From: Petrolisthes cinctipes
Lineage: Eukaryota; Arthropoda; Malacostraca; Decapoda; Porcellanidae
Length of the DNA: 64,000 bases
NCBI GenBank assembly: GCA_033782935.1
Contig: JAWQEG010001306.1
Location: 1,674,001 to 1,738,000 of the forward strand
Reading direction: 5' to 3'
This document shows positions 53,901-64,000 of this stretch, piece by piece. A program made the translations under genes and the position numbers. A model generated the notes under the pieces. That model did not search any database and was not told the origin of the DNA. It was given only the letters and a program-made list of their open reading frames with translations. Numbering within the stretch: position 1 is the first letter of the stretch; each line of letters opens with the position of its first letter.

Positions 53901-54245
53901 CTGTACATGCCTACTCCGTGTTAGAGTATTTTCAAAATTCAGGCCCAAAACATGCTGAAAATCGATATTTTTGGTGCCCTAAGTCAATATGTGTATGCAT
54001 CTTCTATACTCGTTTATATCTCAAATTCAGGCTCAAAACACCCGAAAATTCGATATTTTGGGGTCCCAGAAGCGAACTGTACATGCCTACTCAGTGCTAG
54101 AATATTTTCAAAATATAGGCTCAAAACATGCTCAAAATCGATATTTTAGGTGCCCAAAACTCGATATGTGCATGCATCTTCTGTACCCGTTTATATCTCA
54201 AATTCAGGCTCAAAACACCCGAAAATTCGATATTTTTGGGTCCCA
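44917..54245 (+). repeat. Mosaic higher-order region
   Basis: Segments match copies of the 6912-bp block at changing offsets: 5436 near 45.7 kb, 5613 near 46.5 kb and 5938 from 47.2 kb. The steps of 177 and 325 are one long monomer and one dimer. The stretch 46.5-48.7 kb recurs at 49.8-52.0 kb (offset 3278), and 51.9-53.5 kb matches 42.7-44.3 kb (offset 9216). Whole monomers have thus been gained or lost without breaking the register. Confidence 0.82.
49812..52086 (+). repeat. Strict 325-bp dimer ladder (7 units)
   Basis: Equivalent points at 49812, 50137, 50462, 50787, 51112, 51437, 51762 and 52087 are exactly 325 bp apart. This is the longest run of uninterrupted long-short alternation with no net length change that I found in the window. 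Confidence 0.88.
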
Positions 54246-57200
54246 GAAGCAATCTGTACATGCATACTCAGTGCTAGAATATTTTCAAAATATAGGCTAA
54301 AAACATGCTAAAAATCGGTATTTTAGGTGCCAAAAAGTCGATATCTCAAATTCAGTCCCAAAACACCCGAAAATTCGATATTTAGGGGTCCCAGAGGCAA
54401 TCTGTACATGCTTACTCCGTGTTAGAGAATTTTCAAAATACAAGCAAAAAACATACTGAAAATCGATCTTTTAGGTGCGCAAAAGTCGATAGGTTCATGC
54501 ATTTTCTGTACCCATTTATATCTCAAATTCTGGCCCTAAACACCCGAAAATTCAATATTTTGGGGTCCCAGAAGCGATCTGTACATGCCTACTCAGTGCT
54601 AGAATATTTTCAAAATATAGGCTAAAAACATGCTAAAAATCGATATTTTATGTGCCAAAAAGTCGATATCTCAAATTCAGTTCCAAAACACCCGAAACTT
54701 CGATATTTTGGGGTCCCAGAAGCGATCTGTACATGGCTACTCCGTGTTAGAGTATTTTTAAAATACAGGCCAAAAACATACTGAAAATCGATCTTTTAGG
54801 TGCCCAAAAGTCGATATGTGCATGCATCTTCTATACGCGTTTATATCTCAAATTCTGGCCCTAAACACCCGAAAATTCGATATTTTGGGGTCCCAGAAGC
54901 GATCTGTACATGCCTACTCCGTGTTAGAGTATTTTCAAAATTCAGGCCCAAAGCATGCTGAAAATCGATATTTTTGGTGCCCTAAGTCAATATGTGTATG
55001 CATCTTCTATACTCGTTTATATCTCAAATTCAGGCTCAAAACACCCGAAAATTCGATATTTTGGGGTCCCAGAAGCGATCTTTACATGCCTACTCAGTGC
55101 TAGAATGTTTTCAAAATATAGGCTCAAAACATGCTCAAAATCGATATTTTAGGTGCCCAAAAGTCGATATGTGCATGCATCTTCTGTACCCGTTTATATC
55201 TCAAATTCAGGCTCATAACACCCGAAAATTCGATATTTTTGGGTCCCAGAAGCAATCTGTACATGCCTACTCAGTGCTAGAATATTTTCAAAATATAGGC
55301 TAAAAACATGCTAAAAATCGATATTTTAGGTGCCAAAAAGTCGATATCTCAAATTCAGTCCCAAAACACCCAAAAATTCGATATTTATAGGTCCCAGAAG
55401 CGATCTGTACATGCCTACTCCGTGCTAGAGTATTTTCAAAATACAGGCCAAAAACATACTGAAAATCGATCATTTAGGTGCCCAAAAGTCGATATGTGCA
55501 TGCATCTTCTGTACCCGTTTATATCTCAAATTCAGGCCCTAAACACCCGAAAATTCGATATTTTGGGGTCCCAGAAGCGATCTGTACATGCCTACTCAGT
55601 GCTAGAGTATTTTCAAAATACATGCCCAAAACATGCTCAAAATCGATATTTTAAGTGCCCAAAAGTCGATAAGTGCATGCATCTTCTGTACCCGTTTTTA
55701 TCTCAAATTCAGGCTCAAAACACCCGAAAATTCGATATTTTTTGGGTCCCAAAAGCGATCTGTACATGCCTACTCAGAGCTAGAATATTTTCAAAATATA
55801 GGCTAAAAACATGCTAAAAATCGATATTTTATGTGCCAAAAAGTCGATATCTCAAATTCAGTCCCAAAACACCCGAAAATTCGATATTTAGGGGTCCCAG
55901 AAGGGATCTGTACATGCCTACTCGGTGTTAGAGTATTTTCAAAATACAGGCCAAAAACATACTGAAAATCGATCTTTTAGGTGCCCAAAAGTCGATATGT
56001 GCATGCATCTTCAGTACCCGTTTACATCTCAAATTCAGGCTCAAAACACCCGAAAATTAGATATTTTTGGGTCCCAGAAGCAATCTGAACATGCCTACTC
56101 AGTGCTAAAATATTTTCAAAATATAGGCTAAAAACATGCTAAAAATCGATATTTTAGATGCCAAAAAGTCGATATCTCAAATTCAGTCCCAAAACACCCG
56201 AAAATTCGATATTTATGTTTCAAAGAAGCGATCTGTACATTCCTACTCCGTGCTAGAGTATTTTCAAAATACAGGCAAAAACATACTGAAAATCGATCAT
56301 TTAGGTGCCCAAAAGTCGATATGTGCATGCATCTTCTGTACCCGTTTATATCTCAAATTCAGGCCCTAAACACCCGAAAATTCGATATTTTGGGGTCCCA
56401 GAAGCGATCTGTACATGCCTACTCAGTGCTAGAGTATTTTCAAAATACATGCCCAAAACATGCTCAAAATCGATATTTTAAGTGCTCAAAAGTCGATAAG
56501 TGCATGCATCTTCTGTACCCGTTTTTATCTCAAATTCAGTCTCAAAACACCCGAAAATTCGATATTTTTTGGGTCCCAGAAGCGATCTGTACATGCCTAC
56601 TCAGAGCTAGAATATTTTCAAAATATAGGCTAAAAACATGCTAAAAATCGATATTTTATGTGCCAAAAAGTCGATATCTCAAATTCAGTCCCAAAACACT
56701 CGAAAATTCGATATTTAGGGGTCCCAGAAGGGATCTGTACATGCCTACTCCGTGTTAGAATATTTTCAAAATACAGGCCAAAAACATACTGAAAATCGAT
56801 CTCTTAGGTGCCCAAAAGTCGATATGTGCATGCATCTTCAGTACCCGTTTATATCTCAAATTCAGGCTCAAAACACCCGAAAATTCAATATTTTTGGGTC
56901 CCAGAAGCGATCTGTACATGCCTACTCAGAGCTAGAATATTTTCAAAATATAGGCTAAAAACATGCTAAAAATCGATATTTTATGTGCCAAAAAGTCGAT
57001 ATCTCAAATTCAGTCCCAAAACACTCGAAAATTCGATATTTAGGGGTCCCAGAAGGGATCTGTACATGCCTACTCCGTGTTAGAGTATTTTCAAAATACA
57101 GGCCAAAAACATACTGAAAATCGATCTCTTAGGTGCCCAAAAGTCGATATGTGAATGCATCTTCAGTACCCGTTTATATCTCAAATTCAGGCTCAAAACA

Positions 57201-58528
57201 CCCGAAAATTCGATATTTTTGGGTCCCAAAAGCGATCTGTACATGCCTACTCAGAGCTAGAATATTTTCAAAATATTGGCTAAAAACATGCTAAAAATCG
57301 ATATTTTATGTGCCAAAAAGTCGATATCTCAAATTCAGTCCCAAAACACCCGAAAATTCGATATTTAGGCGTCCCAGAAGGGATCTGTACATGCCTACTC
57401 CGTGTTAGAGTATTTTCAAAATACAGGCCAAAAACATACTGAAAATCGATCTTTTAGATGCCCAAAAGTCGATATGTGCATGCATCTTCAGTACCCGTTT
57501 ACATCTCAAATTCAGGCTCAAAACACCCGAAAATTCAATATTTTGGGGTCCCAGAAGCGATCTGTACATGCCTACTCAGAGCTAGAATATTTTCAAAATA
57601 TAGGCTAAAAACATGCTAAAAATCGATATTTTATGTGCCAAAAAGTCGATATCTCAAATTCAGTCCCAAAACACTCGAAAATTCGATATTTAGGGGTCCC
57701 AGAAGGGATCTGTACATGCCTACTCCATGTTAGAGTATTTTCAAAATACAGGCCAAAAACATACTGAAAATCGATCTCTTAGGTGCCCAAAAGTCGATAT
57801 GTGCATGCATCTTCAGTACCCGTTTATATCTCAAATTCAGGCTCAAAACACCCGAAAATTCGATATTTTTGGGTCCCAGAAGCGATCTGTACATGCCTAC
57901 TCAGAGCTAGAATATTTTCAAAATATAGGCTAAAAACATGCTAAAAATCGATATTTTATGTGCCAAAAAGTCGATATCTAAAATTCAGTCCCAAAACACC
58001 CGAAAATTCGATATTTAGGGGTCCCAGAAGGGATCTGTACATGCCTACTCCGTGTAAGAGTATTTTCAAAATACAGGCCAAAAACATACTGAAAATCGAT
58101 CTTTTAGATGCCCAAAAGTCGATATGTGCATGCATCTTCAGTACCCGTTTACATCTCAAATTCAGGCTCAAAACACCCGAAAATTCAATATTTTGGGGTC
58201 GCAGAAGCAATCTGTACATGCATACTCAGTGCTAGAATATTTTCAAAATATAGGCTCAAAACATGCTAAAAATCGATATTTTAGGTGCCAAAAAGTCGAT
58301 ATCTCAAATTCAGTCCCAAAACACCCGAAAATTCGATATTTATGGGTCCCAGAAGCGATCTGTACATGCCTACTCCGTGCTAGAGTATTTTCAAAATACA
58401 GCCCAAAAACATACTGAAAATCGATCATTTAGGTGCCCAAAAGTCGATATGTGCATGCATCTTCAGTACCCGTTTACATCTCAAATTCAGTCTCAAAACA
58501 CCCGAAAATTCAATATTTTGGGGTCCCA
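54246..58528 (+). repeat. Copy of the 44.03-48.3 kb block (offset 10219/10218)
   Basis: From the monomer starting at 54246 the sequence follows 44027 onward at offset 10219, then 10218 after the loss of one A in GGCAAAAACATAC near 56275. Shared rare features are AGGCTCATAACACC (44990 and 55209), the TATGTTTCAAAG variant (45995 and 56214), GTGAATGCATC (46934 and 57152) and CGTGTAAGAG (47833 and 58051). The junction lies within GGGTCCCAGAAGCAATCTG and the following bases at about 54240-54265. Confidence 0.87.
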
Positions 58529-58533
58529 GAAGC
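58520..58533 (+). other. In-register deletion junction (473 bp)
   Basis: Within GGGGTCCCAGAAGC the sequence passes from the 51.6 kb type (ATTCAATATTTTG to the left) to the 52.05 kb type (GATCTGTACATGGC to the right). Monomers on both sides remain 177 bp (58352-58528 and 58529-58705). This brings long monomers next to each other and creates a 216-codon open frame with no coding meaning. Confidence 0.82.
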
Positions 58534-60710
58534 GATCTGTACATGGCTACTCCGTGTTAGAGTATTTTCAAAATACAGGCCAAAAACTTACTGAAAATCG
58601 ATCTTTTAGGTGTCCAAAAGTCGATATGTGCATGTATCTTCTATACGCGTTTATATCTCAAATTCTGGCCCTAAACACCCGAAAATTCGATATTTTGGGG
58701 TCCCAGAAGCGATCTGTACATGCCTACTCCGTGTTAGAGTATTTTCAAAATTCAGGCCCAAAACATGCTGAAAATCGATATTTTTGGTGCCCTAAGTCAA
58801 TATGTGTATGCATCTTCTATACTCGTTTATATCTCAAATTCAGGCTCAAAACACCCGAAAATTCGATATTTTGGGGTCCCAGAAGCGATCTGTACATGCC
58901 TACTCAGTGCTAGAATGTTTTCAAAATATAGGCTCAAAACATGCTCAAAATCGATATTTTAGGTGCCAAAAAGTCGATATCTCAAATTCAGTCCCAAAAC
59001 ACCCGAAAATTCGATATTTATGGGTCCCAGAAACGATCTGTACTTGCCTACTCCGTGCTAGAGTATTTTCAAAATACAGGCCAAAAACATACTGAAAATC
59101 GATCATTTAGGTGCCCAAAAGTCGATATGTGCATGCATCTTCTGTACCCGTTTATATCTCAAATTCAGGCCCTAAACACCCGAAAATTCGATATTTTGGG
59201 GTCCCAGAAGCGATCTGTACATGCCTACTCAGTGCTAGAGTATTTTCAAAATACATGCCCAAAACATGCTCAAAATCGATATTTTAAGTGCCCAAAAGTC
59301 GATAAGTGCATGCATCTTCTGTACCCGTTTTTATCTCAAATTCAGGCTCAAAACACCCGAAAAATCGATATTTTTTGGGTCCCAGAAGCGATCTGTACAT
59401 GCCTACTCAGAGCTAGAATATTTTCAAAATATAGGCTAAAAACATGCTAAAAATCGATATTTTATGTGCCAAAAAGTCGATATCTCAAATTCAGTCCCAA
59501 AACACCCGAAAATTCGATATTTAGGGTTCCCAGAAGGGATCTGTACATGCCTACTCCGTGTTAGAGTATTTTCAAAATACAGGCCAAAAACATACTGAAA
59601 ATCGATCTTTTAGATGCCCAAAAGTCGATATGTGCATGCATCTTCAGTACCCGTTTAAATCTCAAATTCAGGCTCAAAACACCCGAAAATTCAATATTTT
59701 GGGGTCCCAGAAGCAATCTGTACATGCATACTCAGTGCTAGAATATTTTCAAAATATGGGCTAAAAACATGCTAAAAATCGATATTTTAGGTGCCAAAAA
59801 GTCGATATCTCAAATTCAGTCCCAAAACACCCGAAAATTCTATATTTAGGGGTCCCAGAGGCAATCTGTACATGCTTACTCTGTGTTAGAGAATTTTCAA
59901 AATACAGGCAAAAAACATACTGAAAATCGATCTTTTAGGTGCGCAAAAGTCGATAGGTGCATGCATTTTCTGTACCCGTTTATATCTCAAATTCTGGCCC
60001 TAAACACCCGAAAATTCAATATTTTGGGGTCCCAGAAGCGATCTGTACATGCCTACTCAGTGCTAGAATATTTTCAAAATATAGGCTAAAAACATGCTAA
60101 AAATCGATATTTTAGGTGCCAAAAAGTCGATATCTCAAATTCAGTCCCAAAACACCCGAAACTTTGATATTTAGGGGTCCCAGAAGCGATCTGTACATGG
60201 CTACTCCGTGTTAGAGTATTTTCAAAATACAGGCCAAAAACATACTGAAAATCGATCTTTTAGGTGCTTAAAAGTCGATATGTGCATGCATCTTCTATAC
60301 GCGTTTATATCTCAAATTCTGGCCCTAAACACCCGAAAATTCGATATTTTGGGGTCCCAGAAGCGATCTGTACATGCCTACTCCGTGTTAGACTATTTTC
60401 TAAATTCAGGCCCAAAACATGCTGAAAATCGATATTTTTGGTGCCCTAAGTCAATATGTGTATGCATCTTCTATACTCGTTTATATCTCAAATTCAGGCT
60501 CAAAACACCCGAAAATTCGATATTTTGGGGTCCCAGAAGCGAACTGTACATGCCTACTCAGTGCTAGAATATTTTCAAAATATAGGCTCAAAACATGCTC
60601 AAAATCGATATTTTAGGTGCCCAAAAGTCGATATGTGCATGCATCTTCTGTACCCGTTTATATCTCAAATTCAGGCTCAAAACACCCGAAAATTCGATAT
60701 TTTTGGGTCC
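58529..60710 (+). repeat. Copy of the 52.06-54.24 kb block (offset 6467)
   Basis: Resumes a match to the 52 kb region at offset 6467, where the stretch just before matched 51.5 kb at offset 6940. The 473-bp difference equals one dimer plus one short monomer, lost at about 58520-58533 inside GGGGTCCCAGAAGC. Private changes include GTTAGACTATTTTCTAAATTC near 60387 and CTTTGATATTTAGG near 60163. Confidence 0.85.
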
Positions 60711-63700
60711 CAGAAGCAATCTGTACATGCCTACTCAGTGCTAGAATATTTTCAAAATATAGGCTAAAAACATGCTAAAAATCGATATTTTAGGTGCCAA
60801 AAAGTCGATATCTCAAATTCAGTCCCAAAACACCCAAAAATTCGATATTTATGGGTCCCAGAAGCGATCTGTACATGCCTACTCCGTGCAAGAGTATTTT
60901 CAAAATACAGGCCAAAAACATACTGAAAATCGATCATTTAAGTGCCCAAAAGTTGATATGTGCATGCATCTTCTGTACCCGTTTATATCTCAAATTCAGG
61001 CCCTAAACACCCGAAAATTCGATATTTTGGGGTCCCAGAAGCGATCTGTACATGCCTACTCAGTGCTAGAGTATTTTCAAAATACATGCCCAAAACATGC
61101 TCAAAATCGATATTTTAAGTGCCCAAAAGTCGATAAGTGCATGCATCTTCTGTACCCGTTTTTATCTCAAATTCAGGCTCAAAACACCCGAAAATTCGAT
61201 ATTTTTTGGGTCCCAGAAGCGATCTGTACATGCCTACTCAGAGCTAGAATATTTTCAAAATATAGGCTAAAAACATGCTAAAAATCGATATTTTATGTGC
61301 CAAAAAGTCGATATCTCAAATTCAGTCCCAAAACACCCTAAAATTCGATATTTAGGGGTCCCAGAAGGGATCTGTACATGCATACTCCGTGTTAGAGTAT
61401 TTTCAAAATACAGGCCAAAAACATACTGAAAATCGATCTTTTAGGTGCCCAAAAGTCGATATGTGCATGCATCTTCAGTACCCGTTTACATCTCAAATTC
61501 AGGCTCAAAACACCCGAAAATTCGATATTTTTGGGTCCCAGAAGCAATCTGAACATGCCTACTCAGTGCTAGAATATTTTCAAAATATAGGCTAAAAACA
61601 TGCTAAAAATCGAAATTTTAGGTGCCAAAAAGTCGATATCTCAAATTCAGTCCCAAAACCCCCGAAAATTCGATATTTATGGGTCCCAGAAGCGATCTGT
61701 ACATGTCTACTCCGTGCTAGAGTATTTTCAAAATACAGGCCAAAAACATACTGAAAATCGATCATTTAGGTGCCCAAAAGTCGATATGTGCATGCATCTT
61801 CTGTACCCGTTTATATCTGAAATTCAGGCCCTAAACACCCGAAAATTCGATATTTTGGGGTCCCAGAAGCGATCTGTACATGCCTACTCAGTGCTAGAGT
61901 ATTTTCAAAATACATGCCCAAAATATGCTCAAAATCGATATTTTAAGTGCCCAAAAGTCGATAAGTGCATGCATCTTCTGTACCCGTTTTTATCTCAAAT
62001 TCAGGCTTAAAACACCCGAAAATTCGATATTTTTTGGGTCCCAGAAGCGATCTGTACATGCCTACTCAGAGCTAGAATATTTTCAAAATATAGGCTAAAA
62101 ACATGCTAAAAATCGATATTTTAGGTGCCAAAAAGTCGATATCTCAAATTCAGTCCCAAAACACTCGAAAATTCGATATTTAGGGGTCCCAGAAGGGATC
62201 TGTACATGCCTACTCCGTGTTAGAGTATTTTCAAAATACAGGCCAAAAACATACTGAAAATCGATCTCTTAGGTGCCCAAAAGTCGATATGTGCATGCAT
62301 CTTCAGTACCCGTTTATATCTCAAATTCAGGCTCAAAACACCCGAAAATTCGATATTTTTGGGTCCCAGAAGCGATCTGTACATGCCTACTCAGAGCTAG
62401 AATATTTTCAAAATATAGGCTAAAAACATGCTAAAAATCGATATTTTTTGTGCGAAAAAGTCGATATCTCAAATTCAGTCCCAAAACACCCGAAAATTCG
62501 ATATTTAGGGGTCCCAGAGGCAATCTGTACATGCTTACTCTGTGTTAGAGAATTTTCAAAATACAGGCAAAAAACATACTGAAAATCGATCTTTTAGGTG
62601 CGCAAAAGTCGATAGGTGCATGCATTTTCTGTACCCGTTTATATCTCAAATTATGGCCCTAAACACCCGAAAATTCGATATTTTGGGGTCCCAGAAGCGA
62701 TCTGTACATGCCTACTCAGAGCTAGAATATTTTCATAATATAGGCTAAAAACATGCTAAAAATCGATATTTTATGTGCCAAAAAGTCGATATCTCAAATT
62801 CAGTCCCAAAACACCCGAAAATTCGATATTTAGGGTTCCCAGAAGGGATCTGTACATGCCTACTCCGTGTTAGAGTATTTTCAAAATACAGGCCAAAAAC
62901 ATACTGAAAATCGATCTCTTAGGTGCCCAAAAGTCAATATGTGCATGCATCTTCAGTACCCGTTTATATCTCAAATTCAGGCTCAAAACACCCGAAAATT
63001 CGATATTTTTGGGTCCCAGAAGCGATCTGTACATGCCTACTCAGAACTAGAATATTTTCAAAATATAGGCTCAAAACATGCTAAAAATCGATATTTTATG
63101 TGCCAAAAAGTCGATATCTCAAATTCAGTCCCAAAACACCCGAAAATTCGATATTTAGGGTTCCCAGAAGGGATCTGTACATGCCTACTCCGTGTTAGAG
63201 TATTTTCAAAATACAGGCCAAAAACATACTGAAAATCGATCTCTTAGGTGCCCAAAAGTCGATATGTGCATGCATCTTTAGTACCCGTTTATATCTCAAA
63301 TTCAGGCTCAAAACACCCGAAAATTCGATATTTTTGGGTCCCAGAAGCGATCTGTACATGCCTACTCAGAGCTAGAATATTTTCAAAATATAGGCTAAAA
63401 ACATGCTAAAAATCGATATTTTAGGTGCCAAAAAGTCGATATCTCAAATTCAGTCCCAAAACACCCGAAAATTCGATATTTAGGGGTCCCAGAGGCAATC
63501 TGTACATGCTTACTCTGTGTTAGAGAATTTTCAAAATACAGGCAAAAAACATACTGAAAATCGATCTTTTAGGTGCGCAAAAGTCGATAGGTGCATGCAT
63601 TTTCTGTACCCGTTTATATCTCAAATTCTGGCCCTAAACACCCGAAAATTCAATATTTTGGGGTCCCAGAAGCGATCTGTACATGCCTACTCAGTGCTAG

Positions 63701-64000
63701 AATATTTTCAAAATATAGGCTAAAAACATGCTACAAATCGATATTTTAGGTGCCAAAAAGTCGATATCTCAAATTCAGTCCCAAAACACCCGAAACTTCG
63801 ATATTTAGGGGTCCCAGAAGCGATCTGTACATGGCTACTCCGTGTTAGAGTGTTTTCAAAATACAGGCCAAAAACATACTGAAAATCGATCTTTTAGGTG
63901 CCCAAAAGTCGATATGTGCATGCATCTTCTATACGCGTTTATATCTCAAATTCTGGCCCTAAACACCCATAAATTCGATATTTTGGGGTCCCAGAAGCGA
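60711..64000 (+). repeat. Satellite continuing to the window edge
   Basis: The stretch 60.77-61.28 kb matches the class seen at 30.585-31.094 kb, and the GCGCAAAAGTCGATAGG monomer recurs at 62.54 and 63.52 kb (975 bp, three dimers). Scattered private changes include CCCCCGAAAATTC near 61659, CGAAATTTTAGG near 61611 and ATTTTTTGTGCG near 62444. The array is cut by the window end, so its right boundary is not seen. Confidence 0.85.

Larger units (their letters stand above)
1..64000 (+). repeat. Continuous tandem satellite DNA array
   Basis: The window consists entirely of head-to-tail copies of one AT-rich satellite family. The landmark GATCTGTACATGC recurs every 176-178 or 147-149 bp from the first to the last base. 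Early starts at 6, 183, 359, 536 and 683 give spacings of 177, 176, 177 and 147. By division, roughly 390 monomers are present. No inverted copies were seen: the reverse complement of the GGGTCCCAG landmark does not appear on the plus strand. No unique DNA, transposon or gene interrupts the array. Arrays like this usually form (peri)centromeric or other constitutive heterochromatin in eukaryotes, but that location is inferred. The strand assigned is arbitrary. Confidence 0.98.

Noticed and set aside
58263..58913. 216-codon open reading frame
   Set aside because: It owes its length to the 473-bp deletion that joined long monomers. The equivalent region near 51.3-52.4 kb is broken into separate frames.
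1..64000. CRISPR array
   Set aside because: Repeats have no unique spacers; the whole 148-177 bp period is conserved, which is satellite structure.
1..64000. Bacterial or phage origin of the sequence
   Set aside because: There is no gene, ribosome binding site or operon structure in 64 kb; higher-order tandem satellites of this size are a eukaryotic feature.

Overview
The whole 64 kb window is one uninterrupted, head-to-tail tandem satellite DNA array. I found no protein-coding gene, no tRNA or rRNA gene, no transposon, no CRISPR array and no unique-sequence island. All copies read in the same direction. An array of this size, with 177-bp and 148-bp monomers and nested higher-order repeats, is typical of eukaryotic (peri)centromeric or other heterochromatic satellite. 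Nothing places the species. Monomer length and A/T-tracts would suit a plant or an animal, and I do not recognise the family by name.

Basic unit. The long monomer is about 177 bp (176-178) and about 40% GC (71 of 177 in a hand-built consensus). The short monomer is about 148 bp (147-149) and is the long one minus 29 bp, with ATAT at both deletion ends. The long monomer is itself an old internal dimer: two halves of about 89 bp (half B) and 88 bp (half A) align at about 73% identity by eye. In most of the window past about 12 kb, long and short monomers alternate as a 325-bp dimer (B1-A-B2-A with the 29-bp gap), interrupted by extra long monomers.

Layout. 1 to about 12.1 kb is an irregular zone with diverged monomers, a private short-monomer subtype (GCGTAAAGG before the scar) and an old duplication at about 3.3 kb offset. 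From 12.1 kb on, the 325-bp dimer dominates and successive tandem duplications can be read: about 2508 bp (13943-16450 / 16451-18959), 2330 bp (24414-26743 / 26744-29073), 2156 bp (28.4-33.4 kb), 6912 bp (31093-38004 / 38005-44916), then 3278-, 10219-, 6940- and 6467-bp offsets in a mosaic from 44.9 kb to 60.7 kb. The repeats thus form a ladder: 88, 177, 325, 2-3 kb, 6.5-10 kb. Every junction I inspected falls in register inside a normal-length monomer, as expected for unequal homologous exchange.

Most interesting signals: the hidden 88-bp ancestry of the monomer; a 15-nt dyad (GTATTTT-C-AAAATAC or ATATTTT-C-AAAATAT) whose outer base pair changes in a compensatory way between monomer classes; clustering of duplication junctions in two short conserved stretches; and an apparently identical 6912-bp tandem duplication. 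Open reading frames up to 248 codons occur only because 177 is divisible by three. I do not regard them as genes.
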